A stretch of DNA of 64,000 nt from Anastatus disparis (GCA_017163975.1 JAFFSR010000299.1:1661501-1725500); one strand, 5' to 3'. Shown: positions 10,823 through 22,489, numbered from the stretch's first letter. Made by a program: numbers and translations. Notes: a model not told the origin generated them from the letters alone.

Positions 10823-11125
10823 CCCTTTCAGAACGGAATTATTATTTCATCATGAAAAGTTCTGATAACCATTTAGCGATGATAAGTGTTCATTTATTAA
10901 GCAATTTTTGCGATAAAAAATTTTTTTTTTTTTTTTTTTTCTTTTCAAGTTTTCTCAGTTTCTATCAAAGATATAATAACTTAGGCCCTCAGTTTGAGAT
11001 CGGAAATAGTTCACTTCAATCTAATACACATATTTTTTTTACAAAATTTGAAGCCACTTTTGCACAATTTCAAAAAAAACAAAAAATGTCAATGTACATT
11101 GTAATGTACATTGGTTCTGAAAGGG
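10823..11125. mobile_element. TTAA-flanked MITE (piggyBac-type), 303 bp
   Basis: The termini are CCCTTTCAGAAC and GTTCTGAAAGGG, with TTAA on both sides (10819-10822 and 11126-11129). The interior contains a long poly-T run and no real gene. Confidence 0.85.
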
Positions 11126-11133
11126 TTAATAGT

Positions 11134-11400
11134 TATACTCTCCCCTTAAAAATATACATACGTATATTCTAGAGATGATATACTATTAATTTATGCAATA
11201 AAAAACAAAAAAAATTTTTAGCTGACGTGCGGTACACTCCCCTTAAAAAAATACGCATATGTATATCAGAGAAATGATATACTATCGATTCATGCAATAA
11301 AAAACATTTATTTTTTCGAGTGGTTAACACCATACTGTCCCTTGAAAAAAATTCCTAAAATTATATCTGAAAAAAATACATATATGTATATAAAATTTTT
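11134..11400. repeat. ~110-bp direct repeat, two good copies and a remnant
   Basis: ACTCTCCCCTTAAAAATATAC plus about 50 following bases at 11134-11202 recurs at about 11243-11312, each ending in TTATGCAATAAAAAACA-like sequence. A decayed third copy starts near 11333. Confidence 0.75.
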
Positions 11401-11447
11401 TTAAAAAAGAATTAGAATAGAAGGTTCTCATGTTTGAATTAATTTTT

Positions 11448-11463
11448 GGCCCTAAAAAGGGCC
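11448..11463 (-). promoter_or_regulatory. Histone-type mRNA 3' stem-loop (minus strand)
   Basis: On the minus strand GGCCCTTTTTAGGGCC forms a 6-bp stem with a four-T loop and fits the animal histone 3' consensus. It lies about 40 bases after a stop codon that closes a ~50-codon open frame (about 11640-11490). A clear purine-rich downstream element is not seen, which weakens the call. Confidence 0.4.
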
Positions 11464-11628
11464 GATTACACAAAAATATTAGGTTCTTTTAACCTCTCTT
11501 TCAGGAGACCTGGCCAACCTCATTGGCACCAAAAAGCAGTCAGCAAGGGCTTCAGACCCTGAGAGGTCCGGTCCCCCCGAGTGCGAGCTGACTGCTAAAG
11601 CGTGCGTCTCTCCCGAGGTATATACCCA

Positions 11629-11725
11629 CACTGAAAGACTTAGAGAGTACTCCCTGGCGGCGTAAGACCAACTCTCAGTAGGAGAGTAGAGGGGGAAGAG
11701 TTATTCTAACGGCACGTTGGAGAGT
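11629..11725. repeat. Left terminal inverted repeat of the CACTA-like element
   Basis: Matches the reverse complement of about 20830-20927 with a few small indels. Confidence 0.8.
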
Positions 11726-11729
11726 AAGA

Positions 11730-12570
11730 AAAGATACTTTTTCGAACGTAAATGAAGAAGACGGAAATTTTTTCATAGGTTTGAGACATTCGTTAATTTT
11801 AATTTCAAATGAAAATTATTTATTACATAACTTGTGATTGATAACGATGTGTTAAATATCAAAATATAATATTAATTATCTAGGTTAACAGGTGTATTTA
11901 GTAACATGTTACTCGTGCATATAAACTTTTGTAATACCTTAATTAAAATAATTAAAAAGATTGTTTTTTTTTAATAATGAAATTTCTTTTTTCACTTTAA
12001 ATTATAATTAAAATGAAAAAAAATACACTTTATATGATTGAATTATTTTAATATTAGTCTATTTTAATTAAAAAATTAAATCACATTGAGATGTTATTTA
12101 GAAAAATAAACTTGTTATTAATTTGATTATCAAATGTTCTATTGAACTTTATATATACAAATATAATTTCATATATCTTAGTAAATATTATTACTTTCAA
12201 ATTTAAACATTCATAAAGTATTGAAATTCATATAAATGGATTTAATCAATGACATGATTGTTCTGATACTAAATATAATATATATATTAAATTATTATTA
12301 ATAAAACAATATTTTGAATTATTAAATTTAATCTATTTATTACGCAATAATGTAGCTATTTAAAATTAATTTCAACAGGTAAGGAATAAGGCATTAAAAA
12401 GGCTTTTCTTTTATCAAAGATAATAAAATATTTTCGTAAATTATTAAAATTATAGATTATGTATATTTATTTTTGATACGATTTCATTTTAAAGAAAACA
12501 TTATCAATACAATAACGGTTAAGTGTTATGAATAAATATTAAAACTTTTGTTTACGAATTTTATATCATA
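11730..12570. other. AT-rich subterminal region of the CACTA-like element
   Basis: No open frames or repeats of note. It lies downstream of the transposase stop codon and probably contains its 3' untranslated region. Confidence 0.5.
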
Positions 12571-12576
12571 CAATTA

Positions 12577-14687
12577 TTATAAAGCATACCTCGTAGCTAA
12601 AAGTATAACATTTTCATTATTAATTTTTTTATTTATGCACAAGCAAGGTCGAATATCGGGTAAATCACTAGTATCAATAATAATGCTAATTGAAGATTCA
12701 CTTACTAAATATGCAAATAAATGATCATCGAAATACCGATAATGCAGGGGCTTAATGCGGAAATATACTTTTTTTTCTTTTATATATATATTCAAAATTT
12801 TTCCAAACTCTACAGCTCCAGAAGCTCCTATATCAAGTAGGTGAACCTTATTCATGCTGTAAACAATTCCATTAATATCAACAGAGTTCGTGGTGTAAAT
12901 AATTTCATCTTCATTGCTATCTTTAAAAAAAGCTTTTTTATCACGTTCATCAAAAACTTCCGCGTTGTTATATACTAACTCAATAAAGGGTATTTTTTTT
13001 TCAAAAATCATATGAGCTAAACGAAGCTGACTTTTAGTTGCTAACGTCTTCATAATATTACGTCTATTGGTAGTTGTTCCAGCTACTAATTTATGCTCCC
13101 GATGCTTAGATTCATATTTAAGTGATGAAAAAAGCATAGGTGGGCCATTATTTAAAATAACTTTTATTAAATGCAGCAGATTATGTAATTTGTACTTCAG
13201 ATTACCATATTTTTCAAAAAATTCTTCTATTATTGAACCTAAGTATGGTAATTGTTCTAAGCGGAGCCTTGGTGAAGTCACAATATCAATAATTTTACAT
13301 AAAAGTATATAAATCTGCCAAGTGTCATTCCCTTCTTCTACTTTATCTCCGATGAATAGTCCAAAATATCGTGTAAAAGTAAGGGTCTGAATAGCAGACA
13401 TTTTTAATTTGTTTGATTTTGAATGATCTGTTTTAGTAGTTGGCAATTTATTTGAACTTTCGAGAGGTCCATATTTAAAATTCTGAATCGCATCATTTAA
13501 ATTTTGTAATGAGAAGACTTTTTGATAGTAAATTAAGTCATTGCAAATATTAATCATGCCGTATATGCGTACCCCTTCAAATATATAATGCATAATATCT
13601 AAAACATAATTTGTACAACAATGATAGCCTGATACTTTATTAAATATGCAATGTTTTTTGATGCCCATTTCAAGATAATTGAGTTTTCTGCTATCTAAAT
13701 TATAAGATTTATCTGATCGTATTAAATTTTTATCTTCTCGAATTAAACTACGAATTTGTTCAATTGATGCAGAACGAATTCGACATGGTCTACCATGGTT
13801 AAAATTTTCAAGAAACCCAAGCATCTCGTTTAGACCTAAATTGTCGCCCAGAACTAAAACTAACTGGAAATAAATCTTAAATTTTTTTCCATTATCAATG
13901 ACAATCAATCCTTCATTCCGCAATCTGTTTAGTTCTGATATTAATAGTTTAAAAATCGGAAAATTCCCAAAAATCTTTCGGGCGTTGGCGCGAAACATAC
14001 CTGTTAACAATATATTATTCAATTTTGAGGCGAAGTGCGGTGGAAAACATGACATTGATACGTATCCTAATTTATTTTTTCCAACTTGGGATCCAAGTGG
14101 ATTTCCAGTTTTCAATTCGTCTTGGAATAGAAATAGCGGAAGTACAAAATCATTTTCAAAATTTTCTGACATCTTTTGCCACGATTGACTTTGAATAAAA
14201 TTACTCAAAAAATTTTTTTGTGCATTTAATTCATTTATGTAATTTTTTATTATTTCCAAAGTACTTGGAATTTCTAAGAGAGCTTTTAAAGACCAATTCA
14301 AAGGAATGTAAATCGCATTTGATTCTGATGTAGATAAAGTATTATCAAGAGACGAAAATTTAAAATCAACTCCTACATTGTATTCAGTCGGCCCAATCAG
14401 TAAGTTTTTCTCTTCATAAAAAGCAAATCTTTTTTTTCTGTGCTAAATTTGTCACAAATCATTTTTGCTGAATTGACGACTTTCGCAATGTTATCATTTA
14501 ACTCTAAAGGGTAAGATTTAGCAAGTTGTAATTGTTGTATTATAAAAGGTGTATAAGAGCAATCAATGAATTCTGACATTGTATTTATAAATATTTGTAC
14601 TACGTTGCGAGAAATGATTGAATTATTATATAGCATTAAAGTAATTTTCAGCATTTCAGATTCAAGATTAATCGTTTGCTTGGACAT
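12577..14687 (-). CDS. CACTA-like transposase (LDIMHYIFEGV family), one frameshift
   Basis: The main open frame runs from near 14396 to the stop at 12577 and includes 574 codons from its first Met. A further ~100 codons upstream (14687-14397, starting MSKQTINLESEM) are in another frame, separated by a run of eight A residues near 14420 that suggests a simple frameshift. Key features are CRIRSASIEQIRSLI, a Cys/His cluster KKHCIFNKVSGYHCC, then VLDIMHYIFEGV, and later PLRLEQLP-like and YESKHREHK segments. In insect genomes a DxMHDxxEGV motif marks large proteins of CACTA/EnSpm-like transposons, taken here as the transposase. Its place next to the SAM-domain gene and inside CACTG termini supports this. 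The first exon and true start are uncertain; the copy is nearly intact. Confidence 0.65.
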
Positions 14688-14843
14688 TTTACAAAAACAA
14701 AATATTATATACGTATATGTGCAATTCGTAAACAAAATCATAAAAAATATAAATTATAAAAGAATATTCAATAAATACTGTATTAAAAATTTTTTGAACT
14801 ATCTATACAAAAAATATATACATAAATGTACAAGCTTTTAATT

Positions 14844-17800
14844 TTACAGAACTTTTTGTTGATTTGTTTGTATCAAATTCAAATTTGTGGTTAAATCAGT
14901 AACCGATTTATAAACTTTGAACCCTAGGTCTACTTTATAAATATTTTTAACTATAAAATGCCAAATATGTTTAGATTCTGAAGGAAAATCCAACTTTAAG
15001 ATTCTTATGCATTTAAAACAAAAATCTACTGCATCCAAGAGATTATTTGAGCGAATCTTATAAGTTATTTTCCCATCAAGCACAATGTATAATTGATCCG
15101 TATTATCGACTAAGTTTCCATTATCGGTTAAAGACTCGACATAAATGATATAAGGACCGATTTTATAATCTTTGGAAAGACTTTTCGCTACGTCTTGCCT
15201 AAATTTCTTCAAGCCTTCAAATTCTTGATATGTCTAAAAATAAAATTAATTGTAAGAATAATTTTTTTAACTGAATATAGTGTACACAATTATTTTGCAT
15301 AATATTAATCTTTCTAATCTTTTAAAAGCCAATAAAATATTTAAAAAAATTATTTTTTTAAGTAATTGTATTAAATATAATAAAATATATAAAATAAAAA
15401 GCCTGATAAAAAAGAAGAAAAAATAACAAAATAATTAACATATTAAGTAACAAAAAATGACACATGAATAATTTACCTAAAAAGAAATAAGAAAGTAACA
15501 GTATGTCTTATATGTAATACCTTAACACCATAGATAAAAGATTTTTTAACTTCTTTGATGGTATTTCCAAAGCTAACTTCCGTTGCCTTTCGCTTCCTAC
15601 AAATAGTCCCTAATAGATCTGGTAAAGACAGTAATGCAGCTGAATCTACTTTTCCTGCAAATAAATGATTATTTTTAACATTCAAAGTGAGAAAGAGATA
15701 AAAAAAATTATTTATGGAGCTATAAAGTTCAATGCATCAAAATCTAAGGATATTTTATTTACTATATCTTGAATACCTCTTATATGAAAAACTCATCTTT
15801 TTCATCCATCATAGAACTGATCTCATATTGATCACTTTGCTAATTAGTCATTTTGAATATACTGCTAAAACATAATTAATAGATTAATTCTTTTCGAATA
15901 GAGAAGTGTAATTTGTTAACTTACGTAGAACATTAAAATCAGTTATACGAGTGTAAGTTATTAAATTACATTGCTGTCTTCGAAAAGAACTGATAATAAT
16001 TTTTTAAATTAATCATGTTTAAGCTGCATAGTTAATATGACTAAATAGCAGTATGATCAATGTGGGATATGTTATTCGACTGATGAAAAAGTTAAGTCTT
16101 AAAGGGGATGTAATAGGGTATATGATTTATACATAGTTACCAATATTGCAATTTTCCAAATTTTTAATCGTTATTCAAAAATTTTCCGAAACATCTCTAT
16201 ATTGGGCTTTTTATTAGTAAAAATAGAAGGCTGTAATATAGAGATATTTTTGAAACTTATGGATTAAGAATCGAAAACTTGGAAAACTGTAATGTCGGTA
16301 TTTTACATTCCCTTAACAGCAGGCCAGAGTAGAACCTGATACCGACCGAGTAACAATTGAGTTGTTTGTTATTTACTCAAGTATTAAGCGGTGTATCTTC
16401 AAAATAAAGGTTGATCGCAATAGATATTATTATTATGAATATCTATGCACAAGAAAAAAAAATCTACCGATTTGTTTTTGAGAAAAGTAAGGAACGCCGA
16501 AGTAAAAGATTATGTTTATAATATTTTCGCGTTCCTTACTTTTCTCAAAAACAAAGCGATAGATTTTTTTTTTCTTGTGCATAAATATTTGTAATAATAA
16601 TATCTATTGCGCTTAACCTTCAATTTGCAGATACACCGATTAATACTTGAGTAAATAACAAAAATGCCAATTAGACAAGGACAGCGAATCCGGCCTGCTC
16701 TTAATAAAAATGTCAAAATTCAAGCTGTGGTGGATTGAATATCTTTCAATTTTCAAAGCATTAGACTTTTTAACTCCACAGATTATGTTTTTTTAGATAA
16801 GATAAAATAAAGATAGCAATCAATTCAGCAAAGAACATTTGATAGACTGCTTAGCTTATTAAAATTTCAGAGAGAAAAATAAAAAATGCTGCCAAGTGCT
16901 TTGGCGGAATGCTTTCTCATAGAGCTCTTTGAATTTCATTAATTTTTTTATATTTATTCAAATGTGATTTTAATATATAACTAGTGGGCATCAAAAGAAG
17001 TGATCAAAAAGCTACGCTGAGAAAATTGTTTTTTTTTAATTTGGTTTATAAAGACAGTAGCAAATAACTTGTATACAAATTTTAGAGCAATTCTATCGAG
17101 TACTTTACGTAAAATGGAAAAAAACTGAAATATGAAAATTTTTTAAGAAAATTTTTAAAATTTTCTAAAATGAAAACTACGCTAAAAAGATCGGTTAATG
17201 AAAGTTATCCTTCTTTTGGCAGATGCAAATTATTCCCATGGAAATCTCAAAGCAAATTCATCAAGTAACTTACGTAAAATACAAAAAAAATTAAAAACTG
17301 AAAATTTTTTCAAATTCTTAAAATGGCTCTATAAAAATAAAACTACACTATGAATACCAATTTTCAATAGCTTCCCGTCTAGTTATAGAAAAATATAGAT
17401 GGTATACAAAATTTGAAGCAAATCCATCGAGTAATTTTCGAGATCTAACTGGTTAAATAAATAACATTTTCTTTTCAAAATTTCTTTTTCAAAATTTTAA
17501 AAATGCTCTAAAATTAAAACTACACTATGAAAATCAATTTTTGAAAATTTCACTTCTTTTGGCAGTCGCAAATAATTTCCCTGCAATTTTTAGAACAAAT
17601 CTATCGAGTACTTTACGTAGAATAAAAAAAAATAAGAAAAGAAGAATCGACATTTTTTTTTAAATCTTTAAAATTCTCTAAAATTGTAACCACGCTAAGA
17701 AAATTAGTTTTCAAAAACCTATTTTTTTCAGACAATAGCGAATTAATTGTATAAAAATTTCGGAGAAAATTTATAGTATGGTTAACGCAAAATAGAAAAT

Positions 17801-20689
17801 AAATGAAAAATAAAAATTTTTTTGAAAATTTTCAAAGTGCTCTAAAATTAAAACTGCACTGAGAAAATTAGTTTTCCAAAGCTTGTTTTCTTCAGACAGT
17901 AGCGAATTAATTGCATACAAATTTTGAAGCAAATCTATCAAATGGTTTTCGTAAAATAGAAAAAATTTTAAAATAAAAAATTTTTTAAAAAATTTTTAAA
18001 ATGCTCTAAAATTAAAAGTACGCTAAGAAAATTAGTTTACAAAATTTTTTATACTTTTGGCAGTCGAAATTAAGTTCCATACAAATTTTCGAACAAATTC
18101 TTTGAGTAGTTTACGTAAAATACAAAAAAAAATGAAAAATCGAAATTTTTTTAAAATTCTTAAAATGATTCTAAAAAAACTACACTAAGAAAACCAATTC
18201 TCAATAGCTTCCGCACCAGATCATCAAAAAATTAAATTGTATGGAAAATTTGAAGTAAATCCATCGAGTAGTTTTTAAGATTTTATTGGCTTAATAAATA
18301 AAAACATTTTTTTTTTAAATTTCAAAATGCTCTAAAATTAAAACTAAGCTAAGAAAATCAGTTTTTAAAAATTTATTTTATCCGGGCAATCACAAATAAT
18401 TTCCGTGCAAATTTTGAAGCAAATTCATCGAGTAGTAAACAAAAAAAAAAAACAAAAAACGAAAAATCGAATTTTTTTTTTTTTTTAAACTCTAAAATGA
18501 AAACTACGCTAGAAGAAGCAATTATCAATAGCTTCCCAGCAAGTTAGTCACAAAACCAAATTCCATGCAAAATTAGAAGCAAATCCATCGAGTAGTTCTC
18601 GAGATACAGTTTACTAACTGAATTCATACATCCACACACACACACACACACACATACATACAGACATTTTCTGGAAACCACTTTTTTCGACTCACCGAGT
18701 TCAAATATGTACAAATTAATGAAAAAATAGAAAAAAAATTTTTTTATCGATACAATGCTTTCTCTATGAGAAAGCAAAAAGCAAAAGTAAGGAGCATAAT
18801 GCATTTTAACCAATAAAATTTTTTTAAATTTGTTTCATGAATTACAAGTATTTTAAATATTAAAAATTATATAATTGTAATTTTAAAAAATTTTCACTAT
18901 TCATTTAAAAAAGCCAAGTACAATATAAACTTATTAAAAATATATGATAAGTAAATTAAGTATTTTAATTTCTGTAAAAAAAATTCTATGTTTCAATTTG
19001 GAAAAATTTTAATTTTATGATTACATTTTTAGTTAATAAATTATAAATATTATATAATCTTAATTTATTGTTATATAAATATTTTATTTACCTGCTTTAC
19101 TCAACTTTCTAAGTTGCACGGACAATTTTTTTTTAATATCAGCAACTTCAATCATTGAAGGAGATATCTTAGGCCACTCAGACACAAATGAAGTCGTGTT
19201 TGAAAACGCAAAGTCAAAATCTGTTGCTAACTGAAAACATAAGTATAAATAATATTATAATACAGATTTAATATTACGTTTAAGAAAAGTGTTAAAGCAA
19301 AAAAAAATTGAAAAAATACCAAAATATGTCCAAAGTCGGCTTGTAAACACTTATAAGTTTTTAAATTAACTTTAATTTCCTTGCCAACTGGATCTCTTGA
19401 GCCAATGGTTTCATTCCATTTGGTCACAACTTCATCGAATGGACTATCGTTTTTTTTAACCACTCAACTTTTTCTTCCTCTTCAGCTGGTGTTAAATCTA
19501 AAATTTTAATAGAATAACTATATTATTTTAACATATGAATAAATTACAATTTACATATTCATACATTGCATGCATACATTGTAATATAGAGAAATATGTT
19601 AAAATATATTGATCTTACCATCTACTATTAATTCATTTGCTGGTATAAGATTATTACTTGTGAATAGTCGCCTGATGTATAAATATTTGTCATAAAGAAT
19701 TCCTCCAGCTTTGGTTTTGGGAATTTTTGTATGTGGGAAATAGTATCGTAAAACTACGGTTCCATAAGATTGATGTTCGTTTGCAAAAATTTCTGCGACT
19801 TCCCGTGATAGTTCAGAAAAACGTTCTATACTTACGCTATAAACCAAAAAATATTTTAAAGACAAAAGTTAGTATCGTAAAAAAGAGCACCAAAGTCAAA
19901 AATCATTATAATATATTTACTTAAGTTTTCCAGTATAATCAAATTCATACCATATAATTAAGTCACTTAGCCGACGACTGTCTACTTTTTTAGTAAGGTT
20001 AAAAATTCCTAAAATTAATTTACCCTCAAAAGTTGTATTTAAAAGCTGGCGAACACTTTTCCTTTCCGTTTCTATAAAAATACATATACATACACACATC
20101 ACACTCATTATTTCATGCAGTACGACATAATGAAATATATAATTTTTATTAAAGAAAACATTGTCATACGACAAAAGCCAATTTCTATTTCAGGATTAAA
20201 CTGTGTAGGTGCTCCCGACGAGGATGCTGTTGCCAAAGTGATGGGATTATTATTGGGATTGGAAATATTATTATTAAATAATCTATTATGCGAAATTTCT
20301 TTGCTTTTTAATTTATTTAATCTTTTAGTGAATTGTCTTTTAAAACCACACTCTGAACTATTAAAAAGTTCATCAATCATATTTGTATCTAACTCTTTTA
20401 GAAAAATTTCCTCATCTACTCCAGCATCTAAGAATAATAATTGTTGTAAGCTAACATGCACACATACATACAGCATGCATAGACAAATCTATGTTTATAA
20501 TTAATTAAAAGCAACATATATAGGTTTACAATTAAAATTCTTCAGGTAACAATTTTTAGCACTCTATTTTTGATGTTAGAATTTATAAACTTATTATTAT
20601 TTATTATATTACTTATAATTACCTTCAAATCTGCTGATGAACTTTTCTAATTGCCAAGATTTTAAATAATTTATCACAAATGCGTCCAT
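14844..20689 (-). CDS. SAM-domain protein of the CACTA-like element, about eight exons
   Basis: Exon 1 (20689-20623) starts MDAFVINYLKSWQLEKFISR. Its donor joins exon 2 (from 20427), which continues DAGVDEEIFLKELD and completes a SAM fold of about 65 residues. Further exons are about 20071-19921, 19834-19618, 19495-19318, 19230-19093, 15656-15522 and 15236-14844. Most are bounded by recognisable GT and AG sites. Later segments include FANEHQSYGTVVLRYYF, KIPKTKAGGILYDKYL, FAFSNTTSFVSEWPKI and LLSLPDLLGTICRKRKAT. The final exon has a VLDGKITYKI segment and ends at 14844. SAM domains mediate oligomerisation, and this may be the accessory protein of the transposon. One frameshift sits in an A-run near 19450. 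The long intron between 19093 and 15656 hosts four younger insertions. Confidence 0.65.
15815..16070. repeat. Short imperfect foldback element
   Basis: CATATTGATCACTTTGCTAA near 15822 pairs with a degenerate complement ending near 16066. Arms are about 110 bp and roughly three quarters identical. Confidence 0.55.
16103..16312. mobile_element. TTAA-flanked palindromic MITE, 210 bp
   Basis: TTAA at 16099-16102 and 16313-16316 borders AGGGGATGTAA at one end and TTACATTCCC at the other. The whole element is a near-perfect hairpin, with AACATCTCTATATTG paired to its complement in the middle. Confidence 0.75.
16317..16700. mobile_element. TTAA-flanked palindromic MITE, 384 bp
   Basis: It starts CAGCAGGCC after the TTAA at 16313-16316, which it shares with its neighbour. 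It ends GGCCTGCTC before TTAA 16701-16704. The arms (for example TTTTTGAGAAAAGTAAGGAAC and its complement) pair over about 150 bp. Confidence 0.75.
16911..18775. mobile_element. Non-autonomous transposon made of ~150-bp tandem repeats
   Basis: Terminal inverted repeats are GCTTTCTCATAGAG (16911-16924) and CTCTATGAGAAAGC (18762-18775). Between them a unit of about 150 bp repeats roughly ten times. It contains variants of TCTAAAATTAAAACTACGCT, TTTTGGCAGTCGCAAATAA and ATCCATCGAGTAGTTTTCG. A CA repeat (about 18633-18660) and an ATGTACAAATTAATGAAAAA block precede the right end. There is no coding capacity. Relatives occupy 24.0-32.2 kb. Confidence 0.75.
18780..19090. other. Intron sequence, nothing further recognised
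   Basis: AT-rich remainder of the long intron of the SAM-domain gene. Confidence 0.5.
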
Positions 20690-20829
20690 GTTAGAGTTAA
20701 ACAAAAAAATATAAGGATATCGTTTATACAAAATCTTTCTAAAATTTATTTCGCGTCCATACAAAATGCTTTTACTCTGCCAATACTGAGTAAATCAACT
20801 CTGTCAGTTGGAGAGTATATCTTACTCTG

Positions 20830-20927
20830 CAGTGTGTCGTTATAACAACTCTTCCCCCTCTACCCCCCTACTGAGAGTTGGTCTTACGCCGCCAGGAAGT
20901 AAGCGTAACTCTCTAAGTCTTTCAGTG
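20830..20927. repeat. Right terminal inverted repeat of the CACTA-like element
   Basis: Inverted match to 11629-11725, ending in CAGTG at 20923-20927. Confidence 0.8.
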
Positions 20928-21204
20928 TAATGGTGGCGAGAGAGCGGCGCCGCGTGGAGTATACAGCTTAAGCGCGTGAGATATAAATATATTGCACGTA
21001 GTATAACTTTTATGTTATACTATCAAACATCTTATGTTATTGAAATTTTATTTATTGAAAAATTTTCCTTTTCACCAAAATTCTCACTACGAAGTTTGCC
21101 TTTACTACGAGAGCGGCGATCAATCAGCTGCGATCTAAGTAGCTATAGAATAATTAACGTTAACGAGTTAATTTCATTTTTTTATTCTTACTCAAGCCGA
21201 AAGC

Positions 21205-21567
21205 ATGTCTTCTTCTGAAGACGATTCTGGGTACAGAACATTGGAAGAGCTAGTGGAAGATTTTTTTCAAGATTTAGGAGATGATTTTTTATCAGACTCT
21301 GATTTATTGTCACCGCCATCAGTTGAGTCATCGTCGTCGCAACCAGCTAAGTCACCGCCATCGCCATCAGTACCGCAGATGATGGAGCCACCCTTCGAAG
21401 ATCTGCCAATTACAGTGTTGGTGTATGATTCTTTCATGCACCAATACATTAAAAATTTCCATCGAGGAATTAATACAGTCGACGATCTGAGTCCCTTCTC
21501 CTCCATCGACTCGCTCATGCGTTACCCCCACTCGCTGACTAAAAGAATTTGTTTCCAAACATTCTGA
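21205..21567 (+). CDS. Hypothetical 120-residue acidic Ser-rich protein
   Basis: ATG 21205 opens a 120-codon frame that is GC-richer than its surroundings. The N-terminal half is Ser/Asp/Glu-rich (MSSSEDDSGYRTLEELVEDF) with a Pro/Ser-rich stretch. The C-terminal half looks folded (ITVLVYDSFMHQYIKNF). A TATA-like ATATAAATATA lies about 230 bp upstream, and AATAAA follows near 21640. The last third lies in the left arm of a palindrome, so a second copy of the C-terminal region exists inverted at about 22080-22180. It sits just outside the CACTA-like element. I do not recognise the family; it could be a host exon or a transposon/viral accessory gene. Confidence 0.45.
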   Translation: MSSSEDDSGYRTLEELVEDFFQDLGDDFLSDSDLLSPPSVESSSSQPAKSPPSPSVPQMMEPPFEDLPITVLVYDSFMHQYIKNFHRGINTVDDLSPFSSIDSLMRYPHSLTKRICFQTF

Positions 21568-22190
21568 GTCCCGCCGCTGCTCTATGCGACTTTTTAACTT
21601 GTAAAAATGGATTTATTAGTTTAATTTTTTGTTTAGAATACAATAAACGTTTATTGAAACAAAAGGTAACAAAAAATATTGTAATATTGCATAATTCTCA
21701 TTTATATTTACTATAAAAAATATAAAAATTAAATTTTTTTATTTATAGGTAACATAAATTTAAGAATTAAAGAATATATTATTTATTAATGAACTAAATA
21801 CTCGTTATTATGAAAACGAAATGAAATAAGATTTATTTTATCTTTTATTTATAAAGCAATCACTTAAATTTTCAAATAAATAACATTTTATTGATTGATT
21901 AAATATATCTAGTTTAATTTTTATATTTTTTTCAGTAGATATAAATGAGAATTATGCAATATTGTATTATTTTTTTGTTACTTTTTATTTCAATAAACAT
22001 TTGTTGTATTCTAAACAAAAAAATGAAATTAATAAACCCATTTTTACAAGTGAAAAAGTCGCATAGAGCAGCGGTGGGACTCAGAATGTTTGGAAACAAA
22101 TTCTTTTAGTCAGCGAGTGGAGGTAACGCACGAGCAAGTCGATGGAGGAGAAGGCGGCGGGACTCAGATCGTCGACTGTAGTCCATCAAG
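21475..22190. repeat. Palindrome with ~240-bp arms covering the 3' end of the acidic ORF
   Basis: The left arm (21475-21720) includes TCGACGATCTGAGTCCC, AATTTGTTTCCAAACATTCT and TATGCGACTTTTTAACTTG. The reverse complement occupies about 21925-22190. Each arm carries the same ORF end and AATAAA-type 3' sequence, so two 3' ends face each other. Confidence 0.8.
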
Positions 22191-22201
22191 ACCCATCCTA
22201 A

Positions 22202-22480
22202 ATTAATGAAGAGGTGGACAAAGAGGTGATCATATTAGATGCTTCTCCAATAAAATCTCCAGTGGTGATAGATCTTCTCTCTCCATTACCTCCAAAAAGA
22301 AAAAGAGAGGACGAAGAAGAAGCACAGAAGAAAATAAGAGCTTCTTCGCCACAGAAGAGGAGACGGGAAGAGGAGGAAGAAAAAGAGTCTTCTATAAATG
22401 CTAAATTAAATTTTTTTTTTTTAAGGCTCTTTAGTATTTATGGATCAGTTGGCCCTTTTCAGGGCCACATATATTTTTAA
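22202..22480 (+). CDS. Hypothetical nuclear-type protein tail with two SUMO-interaction-like motifs
   Basis: An open frame starts after the TAA at 22199 with no good ATG, so this is probably an exon or fragment. It has EVIILD and PVVIDLLS, both fitting the hydrophobic-acidic pattern of SUMO-interacting motifs. A likely nuclear localisation signal (PPKRKREDEEE) and alternating Lys/Arg and Glu blocks follow (KRRREEEEEKESS). The frame runs through a T-rich tract, where coding probably ends in reality. A histone-type stem-loop follows at 22451. The family is not recognised. The charge-rich composition makes similarity searches unreliable. Confidence 0.35.
   Translation: MNEEVDKEVIILDASPIKSPVVIDLLSPLPPKRKREDEEEAQKKIRASSPQKRRREEEEEKESSINAKLNFFFLRLFSIYGSVGPFQGHIYF
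22451..22466 (+). promoter_or_regulatory. Histone-type mRNA 3' stem-loop (plus strand)
   Basis: GGCCCTTTTCAGGGCC is an exact match to the animal histone stem-loop (six-base stem, TTTC loop) and is followed by AC. The stretch before it resembles the stretch before the minus-strand stem-loop at 11448. A purine-rich U7-binding element is not evident downstream. Confidence 0.45.
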
Positions 22481-22489
22481 CGTAGAACA

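Larger units (their letters stand above)
11629..20927. mobile_element. CACTA-like (EnSpm) DNA transposon, 9.3 kb
   Basis: The ends are inverted: CACTGAAAGACTTAGAGAGT at 11629 and its complement ending CAGTG at 20927. Similarity continues for about 95 bp and includes GGCGGCGTAAGACCAACTCT and GGGGGAAGAGTT. CACTG termini are typical of the CACTA/EnSpm superfamily, which makes 3-bp target duplications; the flanking triplets here (CCA and TAA) do not match. Two minus-strand genes lie inside, at 12577-14687 and 14844-20689. Nested elements at 15815-16070, 16103-16312, 16317-16700 and 16911-18775 sit in one intron, so the original element was about 6.5 kb. Confidence 0.75.
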
